Shown here piece after piece: positions 1 to 9,303 of a stretch of 64,000 nucleotides of DNA. Numbering within the stretch: the first letter of the stretch is position 1; the number at the start of each line of letters is the position of its first letter. Source of the stretch: Vibrio splendidus (lineage in GTDB: Bacteria > Pseudomonadota > Gammaproteobacteria > Enterobacterales > Vibrionaceae); assembly GCF_024347615.1 (NCBI RefSeq), contig NZ_AP025508.1, positions 2,976,001 to 3,040,000 of the forward strand, in the 5' to 3' direction. The notes below the pieces were generated by a model that saw only the letters and a program-made list of their open reading frames with translations, made no database searches and was not told the origin of the DNA. A program made the translations under genes and the position numbers.

Positions 1-682
1 CACCCATTGAGATTGGAATGCGTTTAACCAACTCTTGCGCTTTCAACGCTGCTTCAGCACGAAGGTTTTCATCGTACTTAGCCATCACTAGATTCGTTAA
101 GAACGCGTTGTAACGCTCCTTATTGGTTGCCGATACCGGCTTCTCTTCAGAGCCTTCACGCCAATCGATAAGGTTGATCTTGAAGCCATGGCGGTTGTTC
201 GCTTGGAAACGAGAGATAGAGTAACGACTGCCGATCTCTACTTCTTCATCTTCAGAAACCCAAGTAACCCAATCGGTCTCAATATCGTTTTCTGACTGTT
301 CACGAATACCAATGCCACGTTGTGCCAGCATATCTACAGCCGTTTGCCACACGCGGTCTGCTTCTTCAGCACGAAGAAGCCATAGTGTCACTTCACCATT
401 CTGACGCTCAGATCGAGCACCTGGGATCAGCTCAAGAACCTGTTGCGGCGGACGAATATCCACTTCACGGCCTGTACCACCACTGAACTCACCGCTTGGG
501 ATGTCAAAATTTGGATAGAACTGAGGTTGAGCATCTTCAGGCAGCTGCCATTGTGAAAACTCAGGTGTTTCTAAGTATTCGAAATCATCTTTGGCTTGGC
601 GACGTTGAGTCGGGCTGCCAGAACATGCTGTAAGAACGAAAACAGCCAGTGATCCAATCACTAGCTGGTGAGAATACTTCAT
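1..682 (-). CDS. bamC: Outer membrane assembly lipoprotein BamC (partial, C-terminus cut by window edge)
   Basis: Lipoprotein of the BAM complex, which folds beta-barrel proteins into the outer membrane together with BamA (also in this window). The minus-strand frame is open from an ATG at 680-682 to the window edge, about 227 codons, with no stop. The N-terminus is a lipoprotein signal ending in the lipobox LTAC with Cys20, followed by a flexible stretch containing FEYLETPEFS and then the helix-grip part. It lies directly downstream of dapA, as in E. coli (dapA-bamC). A 9-bp hairpin (695-717) without a T run separates the two genes, so they are probably cotranscribed. The assignment rests on position plus sequence character. 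Confidence 0.9.
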   Translation of the reverse strand, partial: MKYSHQLVIGSLAVFVLTACSGSPTQRRQAKDDFEYLETPEFSQWQLPEDAQPQFYPNFDIPSGEFSGGTGREVDIRPPQQVLELIPGARSERQNGEVTLWLLRAEEADRVWQTAVDMLAQRGIGIREQSENDIETDWVTWVSEDEEVEIGSRYSISRFQANNRHGFKINLIDWREGSEEKPVSATNKERYNAFLTNLVMAKYDENLRAEAALKAQELVKRIPISMG

Positions 683-694
683 TTATACTCCTAA

Positions 695-717
695 ATGCCG
701 AAGGTTCACTTCGGCAT
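695..717 (-). other. dapA-bamC intergenic hairpin
   Basis: Perfect 9-bp stem (ATGCCGAAG / CTTCGGCAT) with a 5-nt loop in the 49-bp gap between the dapA stop and the bamC start. It lacks a following T run, so it is more likely an mRNA-stabilising or processing hairpin than a terminator. Confidence 0.5.
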
Positions 718-731
718 CACTTCATACGTTT

Positions 732-1610
732 TTAGTAAATGCACGCTTCAGTCATTGCTTGAGCAACAACGGGTTGAGCTGGCTTTGACAATTCAGTCAA
801 CGGTAGACGTAAGCCACCTTCAGCAATCAGACCCATTTTATGAACCGCCCATTTTACGGGAATAGGGTTGGACTCAACGAACAAATTCTTATGTAGAGGC
901 ATCAAACGCTCATTGATCGCTTCTGCTTCTTCAAACTTGCCTTCTTTCGCTAACTTGAACATGGTTGCCATATCAGCGGCTGCAACATTGTTTGTTACAG
1001 AGATCACGCCATCGCCACCACGCTTAACAAATTCTAGACCTGTTAAGTCATCACCACTTAGTAAGATAAAATCTTCGCCACAAAGTTCACGGTGAATTGC
1101 AATTCTGTCGAGATCACCCGTCGCATCTTTAAGTGCAACGATGTTTTCGATCTCAGCAAGGCGAGCAACCGTTTCAGGTAACAAGTCTACAGCAGTACGA
1201 CCTGGTACATTGTATAGGATTTGTGGAACGTCACTGACTTCAGCAATCGCTTTGTAGTGTTGGTACAAACCTTCTTGAGTCGGTTTGTTGTAGTAAGGCG
1301 TTACGCTCAGGCAACCAGCAATACCAGAACCATTCAGCAAACGGCTGAATAGAACAGATTCGTGAGTTGCATTTGCACCTGTACCAGCGATAACGGGAAT
1401 ACGACCATCAGCAAATTCAACGATCTTATTGACGACTTTGACATGCTCTTCAATAGTGAGTGTTGAAGACTCACCTGTTGTGCCAACCGCAACCAGACCA
1501 TCACTACCTGCAGCAACATGGTGCTCAACTAACTTTTTAAGGCTGTCGAAATCCACTTCACCATCTGTATTAAATGGCGTAACTAGCGCAACGATACTTC
1601 CTGAAAACAT
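732..1610 (-). CDS. dapA: 4-hydroxy-tetrahydrodipicolinate synthase
   Basis: Condenses pyruvate with aspartate semialdehyde, the first committed step to diaminopimelate and lysine, in the cytoplasm. The protein is 292 aa, the E. coli length, if translation starts at the ATG at 1608-1610. That ATG has an AAGGGAGAT ribosome site just upstream, whereas an in-frame upstream extension has no homology. The class I aldolase residues fall at the family positions: Thr44-Thr45 in GTTGES, Tyr133 in YNVPGRT, and the Schiff-base Lys161 in ALKDATGD. It is the first gene of a dapA-bamC unit and is divergent from gcvR. Confidence 0.97.
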   Translation of the reverse strand: MFSGSIVALVTPFNTDGEVDFDSLKKLVEHHVAAGSDGLVAVGTTGESSTLTIEEHVKVVNKIVEFADGRIPVIAGTGANATHESVLFSRLLNGSGIAGCLSVTPYYNKPTQEGLYQHYKAIAEVSDVPQILYNVPGRTAVDLLPETVARLAEIENIVALKDATGDLDRIAIHRELCGEDFILLSGDDLTGLEFVKRGGDGVISVTNNVAAADMATMFKLAKEGKFEEAEAINERLMPLHKNLFVESNPIPVKWAVHKMGLIAEGGLRLPLTELSKPAQPVVAQAMTEACIY

Positions 1611-1984
1611 GTCTATCTCCCTTAATTTATTCTTTTTGCATGTTACTGTAAGCCAATCAATAAACACAAGACATTAAAGTGGCTTACCGGCAACATCTGC
1701 ATTAAATATTGTCGTATGTTTGAGGTAAAACGACTTCTAACGGCGTTCTACCGAGAATTTGGGTAACCTGCGCTCAATCTAGCGGATAGCACAGCACTGG
1801 ATGTCAGTAACAAGTAAGCTGTGCTCTCACCGCTCAATCTCATTTTTTAACGCTCTCGATATTCTTATCATTGGTTGCATGTTAGAAGCAAGGTGCCTCA
1901 TAAAAAGCCCCGTACGCACGCTTATTCCACGAGCTAACTGTGCTAACATGCATGAATCAATGGAATATAAAGAGACGTGATTTT
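1611..1984. other. dapA-gcvR divergent intergenic region
   Basis: This 374-bp stretch has no credible gene and must hold both divergent promoters. It contains an 8-bp inverted repeat (AGCACAGC 1788-1795 with GCTGTGCT 1818-1825). This is flanked by a 10-bp direct repeat, CGCTCAATCT, at 1771-1780 and 1831-1840. I see no riboswitch that I can recognise. Confidence 0.5.
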
Positions 1985-2527
1985 ATGACTCAACATCTAG
2001 TAATCACAGCTGTGGGCACAGATCGCCCAGGTGTATGCAACCAAGTGGTTCATTTAGTCACCCAATCAGGCTGTAACATTATTGATAGCCGTATCGCTCT
2101 ATTTGGCGAAGAATTTACGCTTATCATGCTGCTGTCTGGAAAGGCAAACAACATCACCCGCGTTGAAACCACCCTGCCCTTGCTTGGACAAGAGCACGAC
2201 TTGATTACGATTATGAAGCGAACCTCAACTCATGATGTTATTGAGAACTCTTACACAGTAGAGGTGTTCGTTGAGTCAGACGATAAAATCGGCCTTACCG
2301 AGCAGTTTACCCAGTTCTTCGCAGACCGAAACATCGGCCTCGATTCGCTGAGCGCCCGAACCATCAATAAATCTAAAGTTCAGCTCGATAACGACCAATT
2401 CCATATCTCTATTACCGCTTCTGTGCAATCAGAATGTAATTTGATGCAGCTACAAGAAGAATTCGACGCGCTGTGTCAGAGCCTATCCGTACAAGGCTCG
2501 CTCAACTTTATCAAAAACAGTTTTTAA
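1985..2527 (+). CDS. gcvR: Glycine cleavage system transcriptional repressor GcvR
   Basis: GcvR is not a DNA-binding protein itself. In E. coli it binds glycine through ACT domains and controls the activator GcvA. The 180-aa protein shows two ACT-type repeats, roughly residues 4-85 and 93-175; the first opens with VITAVGTDRPG and the second with VEVFVESDDKIG. The start is taken at the ATG at 1985 because homologues begin at MTQHLVI; the open frame extends 15 codons further upstream without homology. It is followed 12 bp later by bcp, the same gcvR-bcp order as in E. coli, so they are probably one transcript. Confidence 0.93.
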   Translation: MTQHLVITAVGTDRPGVCNQVVHLVTQSGCNIIDSRIALFGEEFTLIMLLSGKANNITRVETTLPLLGQEHDLITIMKRTSTHDVIENSYTVEVFVESDDKIGLTEQFTQFFADRNIGLDSLSARTINKSKVQLDNDQFHISITASVQSECNLMQLQEEFDALCQSLSVQGSLNFIKNSF

Positions 2528-2539
2528 AAAGGAAATATC

Positions 2540-3010
2540 ATGAATACGCTAACGGCTGGTGTTCCAGCACCTGCTTTTTCTCTTCCTGATCAAGATGGCA
2601 ATATCGTATCTCTTGGTGACTTCAAAGGTAAAAAAGTCCTGTTCTATTTTTACCCAAAAGCAATGACTCCAGGTTGTATTGTGCAAGCTGAAGGCCTGCG
2701 TGATATCAAAGCACAACTTGATGACCTAAATGTGGTTGTTTTAGGTGTGAGTGTTGATCCAGTAAAACGCCTACCAAATTTCGTCGAGAAGAAATCTCTA
2801 AACTTCACACTGCTATCTGATGAAGATCACAGCGTTGCTGAACAGTTTGGCGTTTGGGGAGAGAAGAAATTCATGGGCAAAGTGTACGACGGTCTGCACC
2901 GTATTAGCTTCCTAATTGATGAAGAAGGTCAGATTGAACACGTCTTCAACAAGTTCAAGACTAAGACTCACCACGAAGTGGTTCTAGACTACTTCAATCC
3001 AGAAGCTTAA
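2540..3010 (+). CDS. bcp: Thioredoxin-dependent thiol peroxidase Bcp (single-cysteine form)
   Basis: Peroxiredoxin of the Bcp/PrxQ family that reduces hydrogen peroxide and organic hydroperoxides in the cytoplasm. It is 156 aa, the family length. The peroxidatic cysteine is Cys46 in the motif TPGC. E. coli Bcp has a resolving cysteine five residues later (TPGCTVQAC). Here that position is Glu51 (TPGCIVQAE) and the protein has no other cysteine, so it must work as a 1-Cys enzyme or pair with an external thiol. A good AAAGGA ribosome site precedes the ATG. The gene ends before a strong bidirectional terminator. Confidence 0.93.
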   Translation: MNTLTAGVPAPAFSLPDQDGNIVSLGDFKGKKVLFYFYPKAMTPGCIVQAEGLRDIKAQLDDLNVVVLGVSVDPVKRLPNFVEKKSLNFTLLSDEDHSVAEQFGVWGEKKFMGKVYDGLHRISFLIDEEGQIEHVFNKFKTKTHHEVVLDYFNPEA

Positions 3011-3084
3011 TGTTGTTTCTAGTGAGTTGATGACCTAGTTTCATACCTAGATGATCTAAGTTCACAATTGACTAAGCCAAATAC

Positions 3085-3119
3085 AAAAAGGCCGAATATC
3101 ATAGATATTCGGCCTTTTT
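3085..3119. terminator. Bidirectional terminator between bcp and perM
   Basis: Long GC-containing stem with A run and T run on either side (AAAAAGGCCGAATATC, 3-nt loop, GATATTCGGCCTTTTT). It serves the convergent genes bcp (+) and the PerM-family gene (-). Confidence 0.9.
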
Positions 3120-3148
3120 AATACTTACTCAACTGTATTGATCTTCAA

Positions 3149-4225
3149 TTACGATTGATGCTCAGGGTCATCGTCGAGAGCATGACTCGGTAAAGCATTC
3201 CAAACCGCTTTCACCAGCGTAGCAAGCGGGATAGCAAAGAACACGCCCCAGAATCCCCACAGTCCGCCAAACACCAATACCGCTACAATAATCGCTACTG
3301 GGTGTAGGTTCACGGCTTCAGAGAACAGAACCGGAACGAGCACGTTGCCATCTAGCGCTTGGATAATACCGTAAGCAAGTAACAGCCAGTAAAACTGAGG
3401 TTCTAATCCCCACTGGAACAAACCGACAATCGCGACAGGAACGGTCACAGCCGCCGCACCGATATAAGGAATCAGTACCGAGAAGCCCACCGCGACAGCC
3501 AGCAGAGCTGAATAACGTAAATCTAGAATCGCAAAGGTCACGTAGCTGACACCACCGACGATCAAGATCTCAAGCACCTTGCCGCGAATATAGTTCGAGA
3601 TTTGTTGGTTCATCTCAACCCAAACCTTGGTCGCTAGACGACGGTTTTTAGGCAACACACCACTCGCCATGCTGATCATCTCTTCTTTATCTTTTAGTAA
3701 GAAGAAGATAAGCAGCGGCACAAGAATCAAGTAAACCGCAAGCGTAGCCAAGCTCACAAGGGAAGCTAAAGAACCTTTAACAACACTTTCACCAAAACCT
3801 AATGCTTTGTTTTTCGCGTTAGACACAATCGATTCAACGATCTGCAAGTTTGCTAACTCAGGATAGCGCTCAGGAATGGTCGCGATGAACTTCTGTAAGC
3901 CGCCATACATACTTGGAATATCATTGATGAGATTACCCACTTGCTCCCAAATGGTCGGCACTAAACCAAACAGCGCCAGCAACATCAGGCTAAAGAACAT
4001 CATGATGACTAGCATCACCGATGGCGTTCTTGGAACACCAAGTCTTTGGAGTTGGGTAACCGGCCACTCAAGTAAATAAGCCAATACAATAGCCACCAAC
4101 AATGGCGCGATGAGATGACCAAAGAAGTAGATCGTAATAAAGCCGAAGAGAATGATGGCAACCAAACTGACAGCATGGGGATCAGAGAAACGTCGTTTAT
4201 ACCAACGATTGACCATTTCAAGCAT
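3149..4225 (-). CDS. perM: AI-2E family transporter / PerM-type permease
   Basis: Polytopic inner-membrane protein of the AI-2 exporter (PerM/TqsA) superfamily; the substrate is not known for PerM itself. The chosen start (ATG at 4223-4225, reading MLEMVNRW) gives 358 aa, the usual family length. It has an AAGGAA site 12 nt upstream; the longer open frame runs through the tusA-like gene. About eight hydrophobic segments are visible, with a soluble stretch near residues 75-120 and the conserved C-terminal GGLWGFWGVFFAIPLA region. The start overlaps the end of the upstream tusA-like gene by 8 bp, which suggests translational coupling. E. coli also has perM next to bepA. Confidence 0.88.
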   Translation of the reverse strand: MLEMVNRWYKRRFSDPHAVSLVAIILFGFITIYFFGHLIAPLLVAIVLAYLLEWPVTQLQRLGVPRTPSVMLVIMMFFSLMLLALFGLVPTIWEQVGNLINDIPSMYGGLQKFIATIPERYPELANLQIVESIVSNAKNKALGFGESVVKGSLASLVSLATLAVYLILVPLLIFFLLKDKEEMISMASGVLPKNRRLATKVWVEMNQQISNYIRGKVLEILIVGGVSYVTFAILDLRYSALLAVAVGFSVLIPYIGAAAVTVPVAIVGLFQWGLEPQFYWLLLAYGIIQALDGNVLVPVLFSEAVNLHPVAIIVAVLVFGGLWGFWGVFFAIPLATLVKAVWNALPSHALDDDPEHQS

Positions 4226-4457
4226 CTGACTGCAATTCCTTTTTAGTGACGAGGAGATGATAGTAATTAGAGCAAACCTCAGTGATGACGTCATAGGCTT
4301 GCTTAGACAAAAAAGTAACAATATCTTTCATTGAGCTGTTATCAGAGACATAAATTGACAATGATTGCCCTACTTCTAACTTTACACTGTGACGCTTGGC
4401 TAATAATAGTGCCATTGGACAGCGCTCTTGGCGTAAATCTAGAATATTAGGTGTCAT
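4218..4457 (-). CDS. TusA/SirA-family sulfur-carrier-like protein
   Basis: Small (79 aa) protein of the TusA/YedF/SirA fold. The defining CPxxxL motif is present as CPMALL with Cys13, preceded by the typical LDLRQERCP. Members carry persulfide sulfur for tRNA thiolation or other sulfur transfers; which role applies here cannot be told from sequence. It overlaps the downstream permease gene by 8 bp. Pairing of a TusA-like protein with a PerM permease is reminiscent of sulfur-handling pairs, but this link is inference. True TusA is usually encoded elsewhere, so I give no gene symbol. Confidence 0.85.
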   Translation of the reverse strand: MTPNILDLRQERCPMALLLAKRHSVKLEVGQSLSIYVSDNSSMKDIVTFLSKQAYDVITEVCSNYYHLLVTKKELQSDA

Positions 4458-4576
4458 TCTTGAGCTCGATGCTTATTATAAGGGTCGTATTGTAATCTGT
4501 TTTTGAAAACGCGCCATCATTCATTCATCTTCCTTCATGATAGCGCACGCACTCGGCAAAGGTTACATCAGATAAA

Positions 4577-4603
4577 GAACCAATTTGCATTGCACTTGTC
4601 TTA
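4577..4603 (+). promoter_or_regulatory. Candidate sigma-E promoter for bepA
   Basis: GAACCA (4577-4582), a 16-bp spacer, and TCTTA (4599-4603) resemble the envelope-stress sigma-E consensus GAACTT-N16-TCTGA. It lies about 33 bp before the bepA start. E. coli bepA belongs to the sigma-E regulon, which supports the reading; both elements are imperfect. Confidence 0.35.
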
Positions 4604-4635
4604 CTGTCAGAAGAAACGGAGTATTACTGACTAAT

Positions 4636-6090
4636 ATGTTTAAACGCGCTCGCTCAATCGCTTGCTTATGCATCGCAGCTACATTAAGCACCCCAACGTT
4701 GGCGAATACCAACAGTTTGGAGCTACCCGATATCGGCACCGCTGCTGGCGGCACCCTCACTATCGACCAAGAACTTATCTATGGTGATGCCTACATGCGC
4801 ATCATCAGAAGCAGCCAGCCTATCGTAAACGACCCGGTTCTCAACCAGTACATTGATACGCTTGGCCATCGTCTTGTCGCAAGCGCGAATGATGTCAAGA
4901 CACCTTTCCAGTTCTTTATGATCCGAGACCGCAACATCAACGCCTTTGCATTCTTTGGTGGTTATGTTGCTTTGCACTCAGGTCTGTTCCTGCATGCACA
5001 ATCTGAAAGTGAGTTGGCTTCAGTATTAGCGCACGAAATCGCGCACGTTACCCAACGTCACTTAGCGCGTAGTATGGAAGATCAAGCGCGTCGTTCTCCA
5101 GCAACCATCGCAGCGCTAGCAGCCTCTGTATTATTGGCCATTGCAGCACCTGAAGCAGGTATCGCAGCTCTAACTGCCACAACCGCTGGTAACATGCAGA
5201 GCCAGATCAACTACACCCGTAGTAATGAAAAAGAAGCTGACCGCTTTGGTATCAATACACTGGCGAAAGCAGGGTTCGATGTGAATGCGATGCCGCGTTT
5301 CTTCGGTCGTTTGGCTGATGAATACCGCTATGCAAGCACACCACCCCCAATGTTGCTGACTCACCCATTACCAGAAGATCGAATCACCGATTCACGCGCT
5401 CGCGCTCGCAGCTATCCGCCACTTAAACTGGCTCCATCACTGGATTACCATCTAGCAAGAGCTCGCATTGTCGCGCGCTATGCCGGCATTAATAATGATG
5501 CTGCTCTAGATTGGTTTGAACGTAAGCTGAAGAAAGCACCTAAAGCCTTGGTTCCATCATTAGAGTATGGCCAAGCACTGGTTTACTTAGATTCTAAAAA
5601 ATTAGATAAAGCAGAGCCGATTCTGACCAAGCTCATCAACAGCGATCCAACCAACCTGTTTTATCTAGATGCCATTTCAGACCTCCATATTGAACAGAAA
5701 AAGCCTGAGATTGCGATTAAAGAACTCGAATCAGCACTGGTTCGCCAACCAAACAACCCTGTTCTAACCATTAACTACGCTAATGCGCTGATTGAAAATG
5801 AAGACCTACAGGAAGCCGTTCGCGTGTTGCAACGTTACACGCACGATAACCCGAACGACACCAACGGCTGGCACCTACTTTCAAAAGTAAATACAAGCCT
5901 TGGTAATAGCGACGAAGAACTGGCTGCTCGTGCAGAGATCTTGGCACTGCAAGCCAACTGGAACAAAGCGATTCAGTACTATACGCAGGCTAGCCAAATC
6001 GCAGAGCTCGGCAGCCTAAAACAAGCACGTTACGACGCCCGAATTGATCAACTAATGATTCAGCGTGAACGCTTCTTGTCGTTACAGTAA
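4636..6090 (+). CDS. bepA: Beta-barrel assembly-enhancing protease BepA
   Basis: Periplasmic M48 metalloprotease/chaperone that helps mature LptD and degrades stalled outer-membrane proteins at the BAM complex. The 484-aa protein starts at the ATG at 4636, which begins a signal peptide ending near TLA-N. A longer open frame upstream lacks a signal and homology. The zinc motif HEIAH is at residues 133-137, and the third ligand region is NEKEADRFG. The C-terminal third is tetratricopeptide-like (about residues 300-480). The gene sits beside perM and arsC as in E. coli (perM-bepA-yfgD). Confidence 0.95.
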   Translation: MFKRARSIACLCIAATLSTPTLANTNSLELPDIGTAAGGTLTIDQELIYGDAYMRIIRSSQPIVNDPVLNQYIDTLGHRLVASANDVKTPFQFFMIRDRNINAFAFFGGYVALHSGLFLHAQSESELASVLAHEIAHVTQRHLARSMEDQARRSPATIAALAASVLLAIAAPEAGIAALTATTAGNMQSQINYTRSNEKEADRFGINTLAKAGFDVNAMPRFFGRLADEYRYASTPPPMLLTHPLPEDRITDSRARARSYPPLKLAPSLDYHLARARIVARYAGINNDAALDWFERKLKKAPKALVPSLEYGQALVYLDSKKLDKAEPILTKLINSDPTNLFYLDAISDLHIEQKKPEIAIKELESALVRQPNNPVLTINYANALIENEDLQEAVRVLQRYTHDNPNDTNGWHLLSKVNTSLGNSDEELAARAEILALQANWNKAIQYYTQASQIAELGSLKQARYDARIDQLMIQRERFLSLQ

Positions 6091-6152
6091 GTGTATTTAT
6101 TGGCAGCGGTTAGTTGTCAGAAGAAAAAGAAAGCTCAACGTTACATAGTAAA

Positions 6153-6172
6153 GAAGCCACTCAAGTGGCTTC
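6153..6172 (+). other. Terminator-like hairpin without T run
   Basis: Perfect 8-bp stem GAAGCCAC / GTGGCTTC with a TCAA loop, 62 bp after the bepA stop. The place where a T run would be expected is instead occupied by the tandem array that starts at 6168 and overlaps the 3' arm. It may be a bepA terminator remnant altered by the repeat. Confidence 0.45.
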
Positions 6173-6218
6173 AACTGAACAATTGCTTCAACTGAACAAT
6201 TGCTTCAACTGAACAATT
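6168..6218 (+). repeat. Exact tandem repeat, 17 bp x 3
   Basis: The unit GCTTCAACTGAACAATT is repeated three times without a single mismatch (6168-6184, 6185-6201, 6202-6218) between bepA and the arsC-like gene. The perfect identity points to recent expansion. There are no spacers, so it is not CRISPR-like. Confidence 0.95.
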
Positions 6219-6246
6219 AAATCAAAAATAATAATGAGGAAGAACC

Positions 6247-6597
6247 ATGTCCGTCGTGATTTATCATAACCCACGCTGCTCAAAGAGCCGTCAAACTCTC
6301 GAACTGCTTGAAGCAAACGGCGTACAGCCAGAAGTTATCAAATACCTAGATACGCCTTTAACTATCGAGCAGCTTAAAGTGCTTTTCACGCAGCTTGGTT
6401 TTGACAGTGTTCGCGAAATGATGCGCACCAAAGAAGCGGATTACAAAGAGGCAAATCTTGGCGATGCATCGGTTACCGATGAAGATCTATTCTCAGCAAT
6501 GGCGACAAATCCAAAACTGTTTGAACGCCCTGTTGTTGTTGCGAACAACAAAGCAAAGATTGGTCGTCCACCAGAGCAAGTGCTAGAGATTCTGTAA
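6247..6597 (+). CDS. arsC: ArsC-family glutaredoxin-dependent arsenate reductase (YfgD-like)
   Basis: Thioredoxin-fold protein of the ArsC family, 116 aa. The reactive cysteine is Cys11 in NPRCSKSR, and the C-terminal PVV segment with downstream arginine (IGRPPE) is present. Such proteins reduce arsenate with glutathione/glutaredoxin, but chromosomal copies next to bepA (E. coli YfgD) lie outside ars operons and their true substrate is uncertain. There is no arsR or arsB nearby. A GAGGAAG ribosome site lies 6-12 nt before the ATG. It is followed 6 bp later by the wrbA-like gene, so the two are probably cotranscribed. Confidence 0.88.
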   Translation: MSVVIYHNPRCSKSRQTLELLEANGVQPEVIKYLDTPLTIEQLKVLFTQLGFDSVREMMRTKEADYKEANLGDASVTDEDLFSAMATNPKLFERPVVVANNKAKIGRPPEQVLEIL

Positions 6598-7631
<1,034 letters not shown>

Positions 7632-7683
7632 CCTGGATTAGGTTGTCCTGATCTAGTATCAAGAGAAAAAAGTGACAACAAAC

Positions 7684-7720
7684 AAAAAGCCCTGCGAGAT
7701 TTCTCTTGCAGGGCTTTTTT
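7684..7720. terminator. Bidirectional terminator
   Basis: AAAAAGCCCTGC stem closing on GCAGGGCTTTTTT, with flanking A and T runs, between the convergent DUF2069 (+) and DUF2066 (-) genes. Confidence 0.9.
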
Positions 7721-7759
7721 CATGAATTAATTTCAATCGGTCATGTCAGAAGACAATCA

Positions 7760-9025
7760 CTAGCGAACCCATTCGTATACTAGGCTTGGCTTAGCATGTA
7801 CTGGCACAACAACTGTTAGCTCTTCCGAGCCAGACGTATTCGTTAGCTCAGCATCCGCTTCAGTTGATAACTCACTACCTTTGATGACTTGAACACTTGG
7901 GTCTGCTTCGTTAGCCGTCGCTTCTGCGCCATCGTTCAGGGTCGTATCAGTAACAGCTGCTGAATCATCGCCTACAGACATGGTGTTGTCTTGCGTTTCA
8001 AATTCAGGGCTCACTTCAGGTTCAATATAAGATTCTTCAACCTTTGCGACTTGGCGAATGCTTTCCACTTCTTGCTCAAACTCTTGTTGAGTCGACAATA
8101 AGTGAATTCGGAAAGTGACTTCGTTATTCTGAATTTTCAAAATATCTAAGCTTGCCACCGAGTTTAAACGCTTAAGTGCATTCTCCAATTGGAAGAAGTC
8201 TTGTGCGTTATTCAGGCTAATAAATTGCGTTAAAATCGACTCTGATGATTCACTTGCTACTGTCACCGCACTTTTACCTGCGTAGTAGTTACTGATTTGG
8301 TCGACAAGTTTCTTAGAAGTCGTCGCGCTGTTGCCCGATAGCGAACCACTGACTGGCGATTTTGGTGCACTCGTCAATTGGTTTGGCTTTTGATCGTATA
8401 GAGTCCAACGTAGACCTGAAGATTGAGCTTTTATCACCAGAACAGCATCAACCGGGTAACGCTGACTCGCTTTACTGATCGGTGTAACAAAGCTACCCCA
8501 AAGATCAGAGGTCGCAATACCCGTAATGTCATCAAAATCACCCACTGGTAGCGTTAGAGGCAAACCGCGCTCTTTTGCGTTGGCTTGTAAACCTGCCGCT
8601 AATTGTGAGTTGGAGTGTTCCCACACAATATTCTTGTCGTAGTTCTGTTCTTCCACCAGCCAAACAAGGATATTTGAGCGAGTATCAGGCCAGTACGGCA
8701 ATTGTGCTTGAGTCAGTAGCGAACGGATTTGAGCGCCGTTAAAACGCATGCGCAATGTTGATTGGTCATTGCTTTCACCAAAACTCATTTGAGACATGTA
8801 CTGCGAACTCTTACGCATCGCCTTTTGAATCGTCTCATTCGAAGCGACATCAGTTTGGCCAGTCGCACGTATCAATACCTGCTCCATGCCGGTATTTCTT
8901 GCCACTTGTTCTGGCTGTTTGTTTTCAGCGTTAATCGCAACTTCAGCACTAAAGATATCTACTTGAGTTAAGGCATAACTCGGAGAGGCTAATAGTCCCA
9001 TCAACAACAATGCTATGTAGCGCAT
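7760..9025 (-). CDS. DUF2066 domain-containing exported protein
   Basis: 421-aa protein with a clear signal peptide (MRYIALLLMGLLASPSYA), so periplasmic or envelope associated. The body matches DUF2066, a family of unknown function found next to the hda/uraA/purM region in Vibrio and relatives. The N-terminal part contains the motif LIRATGQTDVASN. The C-terminal 90 residues are acidic and low complexity (many Asp, Glu, Thr, Ser). The ATG at 9023-9025 was chosen because it starts the signal peptide and follows a TAGGAT ribosome site; a longer frame begins six codons earlier. Confidence 0.82.
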   Translation of the reverse strand: MRYIALLLMGLLASPSYALTQVDIFSAEVAINAENKQPEQVARNTGMEQVLIRATGQTDVASNETIQKAMRKSSQYMSQMSFGESNDQSTLRMRFNGAQIRSLLTQAQLPYWPDTRSNILVWLVEEQNYDKNIVWEHSNSQLAAGLQANAKERGLPLTLPVGDFDDITGIATSDLWGSFVTPISKASQRYPVDAVLVIKAQSSGLRWTLYDQKPNQLTSAPKSPVSGSLSGNSATTSKKLVDQISNYYAGKSAVTVASESSESILTQFISLNNAQDFFQLENALKRLNSVASLDILKIQNNEVTFRIHLLSTQQEFEQEVESIRQVAKVEESYIEPEVSPEFETQDNTMSVGDDSAAVTDTTLNDGAEATANEADPSVQVIKGSELSTEADAELTNTSGSEELTVVVPVHAKPSLVYEWVR

Positions 9026-9222
9026 ACTGATCCTAATATTCAAATCTTGTGCCTAGATGATAAGCAACTATGGATTGAGGGGCAAGGTCGATAGCGCCCA
9101 CTGTGTTTAATAACCACAAAATATCACCTGGCCATGATAAATCGCTCACTTATAAACTGAATTTTTCGAACTTTGACGAATATAAAATATCACTAAGATA
9201 AATAAATTTGATCTATTTGGTG

Positions 9223-9249
9223 TGGCAATCGATTGCTAAGTGATAGAAT
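9223..9249 (+). promoter_or_regulatory. uraA promoter region with PurR-like operator
   Basis: A palindrome with core GCAATCGATTGC (9225-9236) matches 10 of 12 positions of the PurR core GCAAACGTTTGC. It lies immediately before a -10-like TAGAAT (9244-9249). PurR bound there would block the promoter. UraA supplies uracil for salvage, and the neighbouring purMN promoter has a near-consensus PurR box. Confidence 0.55.
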
Positions 9250-9303
9250 CCCGCGAATTTTATTTTTCACTTTTCATATAACGACCATTTTTAAGGACAT
9301 AAC

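Noticed and set aside
1611..1984. Lysine riboswitch before dapA
   Set aside because: The leader lacks any lysine-riboswitch core that I can recognise, and in related bacteria that element is normally upstream of lysC.
6168..6218. CRISPR-like array
   Set aside because: Repeats are contiguous 17-mers with no unique spacers and no cas genes anywhere in the window.
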